A program made the position numbers and the translations under genes. 14,361 nt of DNA from CAYSUS01 sp964434165 (lineage in GTDB: Bacteria; Planctomycetota; Planctomycetia; Pirellulales; Thermoguttaceae). The notes under the pieces are model-generated. The model ran no database searches, was not told the DNA's origin, and saw only the letters and a program-made list of their open reading frames with translations. The stretch covers positions 1 through 14,361 of the forward strand of contig CAYSUS010000147.1 of NCBI GenBank assembly GCA_964434165.1. The letters run 5' to 3'. The first letter of the stretch is position 1, and every line of letters starts with the position of its first letter. Of the stretch, positions 14,252 through 14,361 are shown one piece after another.

Positions 14252-14361
14252 AGTGGGTCAGGCCCGCGGGCCCGCATCGAGAATCGCGCGAACGATGACG
14301 TAGAAGGCTAGGCTTTGTCTCAAAACTGGTCTTCCCTGGATTGGGGGAGTACGCGAAGATA
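14252..14361. other. Right-edge sequence without a recognisable gene
   Basis: These 110 bases follow the last GT2. They contain two overlapping palindromes, GGCCCGCGGGCC (14261-14272) and GCGGGCCCGC (14266-14275), which could form a hairpin but have no T run after them. GGCTTTGTCTCAAAACTGGT (14311-14330) is less G+C-rich and looks somewhat like the terminal repeat of an insertion sequence, but no transposase is in view. The next gene lies outside the window. Confidence 0.4.

Noticed and set aside
14261..14275. Intrinsic terminator after the last GT2
   Set aside because: The palindromes are G+C-rich, but no run of T follows and the hairpin loop would be too tight for a standard terminator.

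Overview
The window is a G+C-rich bacterial segment holding 13 genes, all on the + strand and mostly packed end to end: most gaps are 3 to 70 bases, and two junctions are ATGA start/stop overlaps. Every gene fits complex-glycan assembly or decoration, so this reads as the inside of a polysaccharide or glycoconjugate biosynthesis cluster (exopolysaccharide, O-antigen, capsule or protein glycan). No rRNA, tRNA, CRISPR array or transposase gene is seen. The host cannot be named from the sequence. A G+C-rich environmental bacterium such as a planctomycete or proteobacterium would fit, but that is a guess.

Layout from left to right: a PAPS-dependent sulfotransferase-like protein (17-1090); a two-domain fusion of a Gfo/Idh/MocA oxidoreductase with an extended-SDR sugar epimerase/dehydratase (1106-3349); a GT2 glycosyltransferase overlapping it by ATGA (3346-4419); a GT4 transferase resembling the WcaC-type colanic-acid enzymes (4490-5827); a DUF288/STELLO-type putative glycosyltransferase (5850-6857); three GT2 transferases in a row (6861-7853, 7867-8775, 8809-9864); a GT11 fucosyltransferase-like protein (9909-10784); a small class I methyltransferase-like protein carrying a C10 tract (10929-11570); another GT2 (11630-12574); a left-handed beta-helix O-acyltransferase (12732-13304); and a GT2 overlapping it by ATGA (13301-14251). 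The last 110 bases hold no recognisable gene.

Taken together there are nine putative glycosyltransferases (six GT2, one GT4, one GT11, one STELLO-like), one enzyme that probably makes or remodels a nucleotide sugar, and up to three tailoring enzymes (sulfation, O-acylation, possibly methylation). The inferred product is a long, branched, possibly fucosylated, sulfated and acylated glycan. Flippase, polymerase, chain-length, ABC-export and initiating phosphoglycosyltransferase genes are not in the window, so the export route is unknown.

The DNA is a mosaic. Third-codon-position G+C, counted by hand, drops from 77/79 codons to 57/80 at position 7194 inside one GT2 gene, and from 60/63 to 40/64 at position 9670 inside another. 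These seams suggest the cluster was assembled or reshuffled by recombination, with break points inside glycosyltransferase genes. The most unusual items are the STELLO-like protein, the oxidoreductase-epimerase fusion, the C10 homopolymer inside a coding sequence, and the intragenic composition seams.
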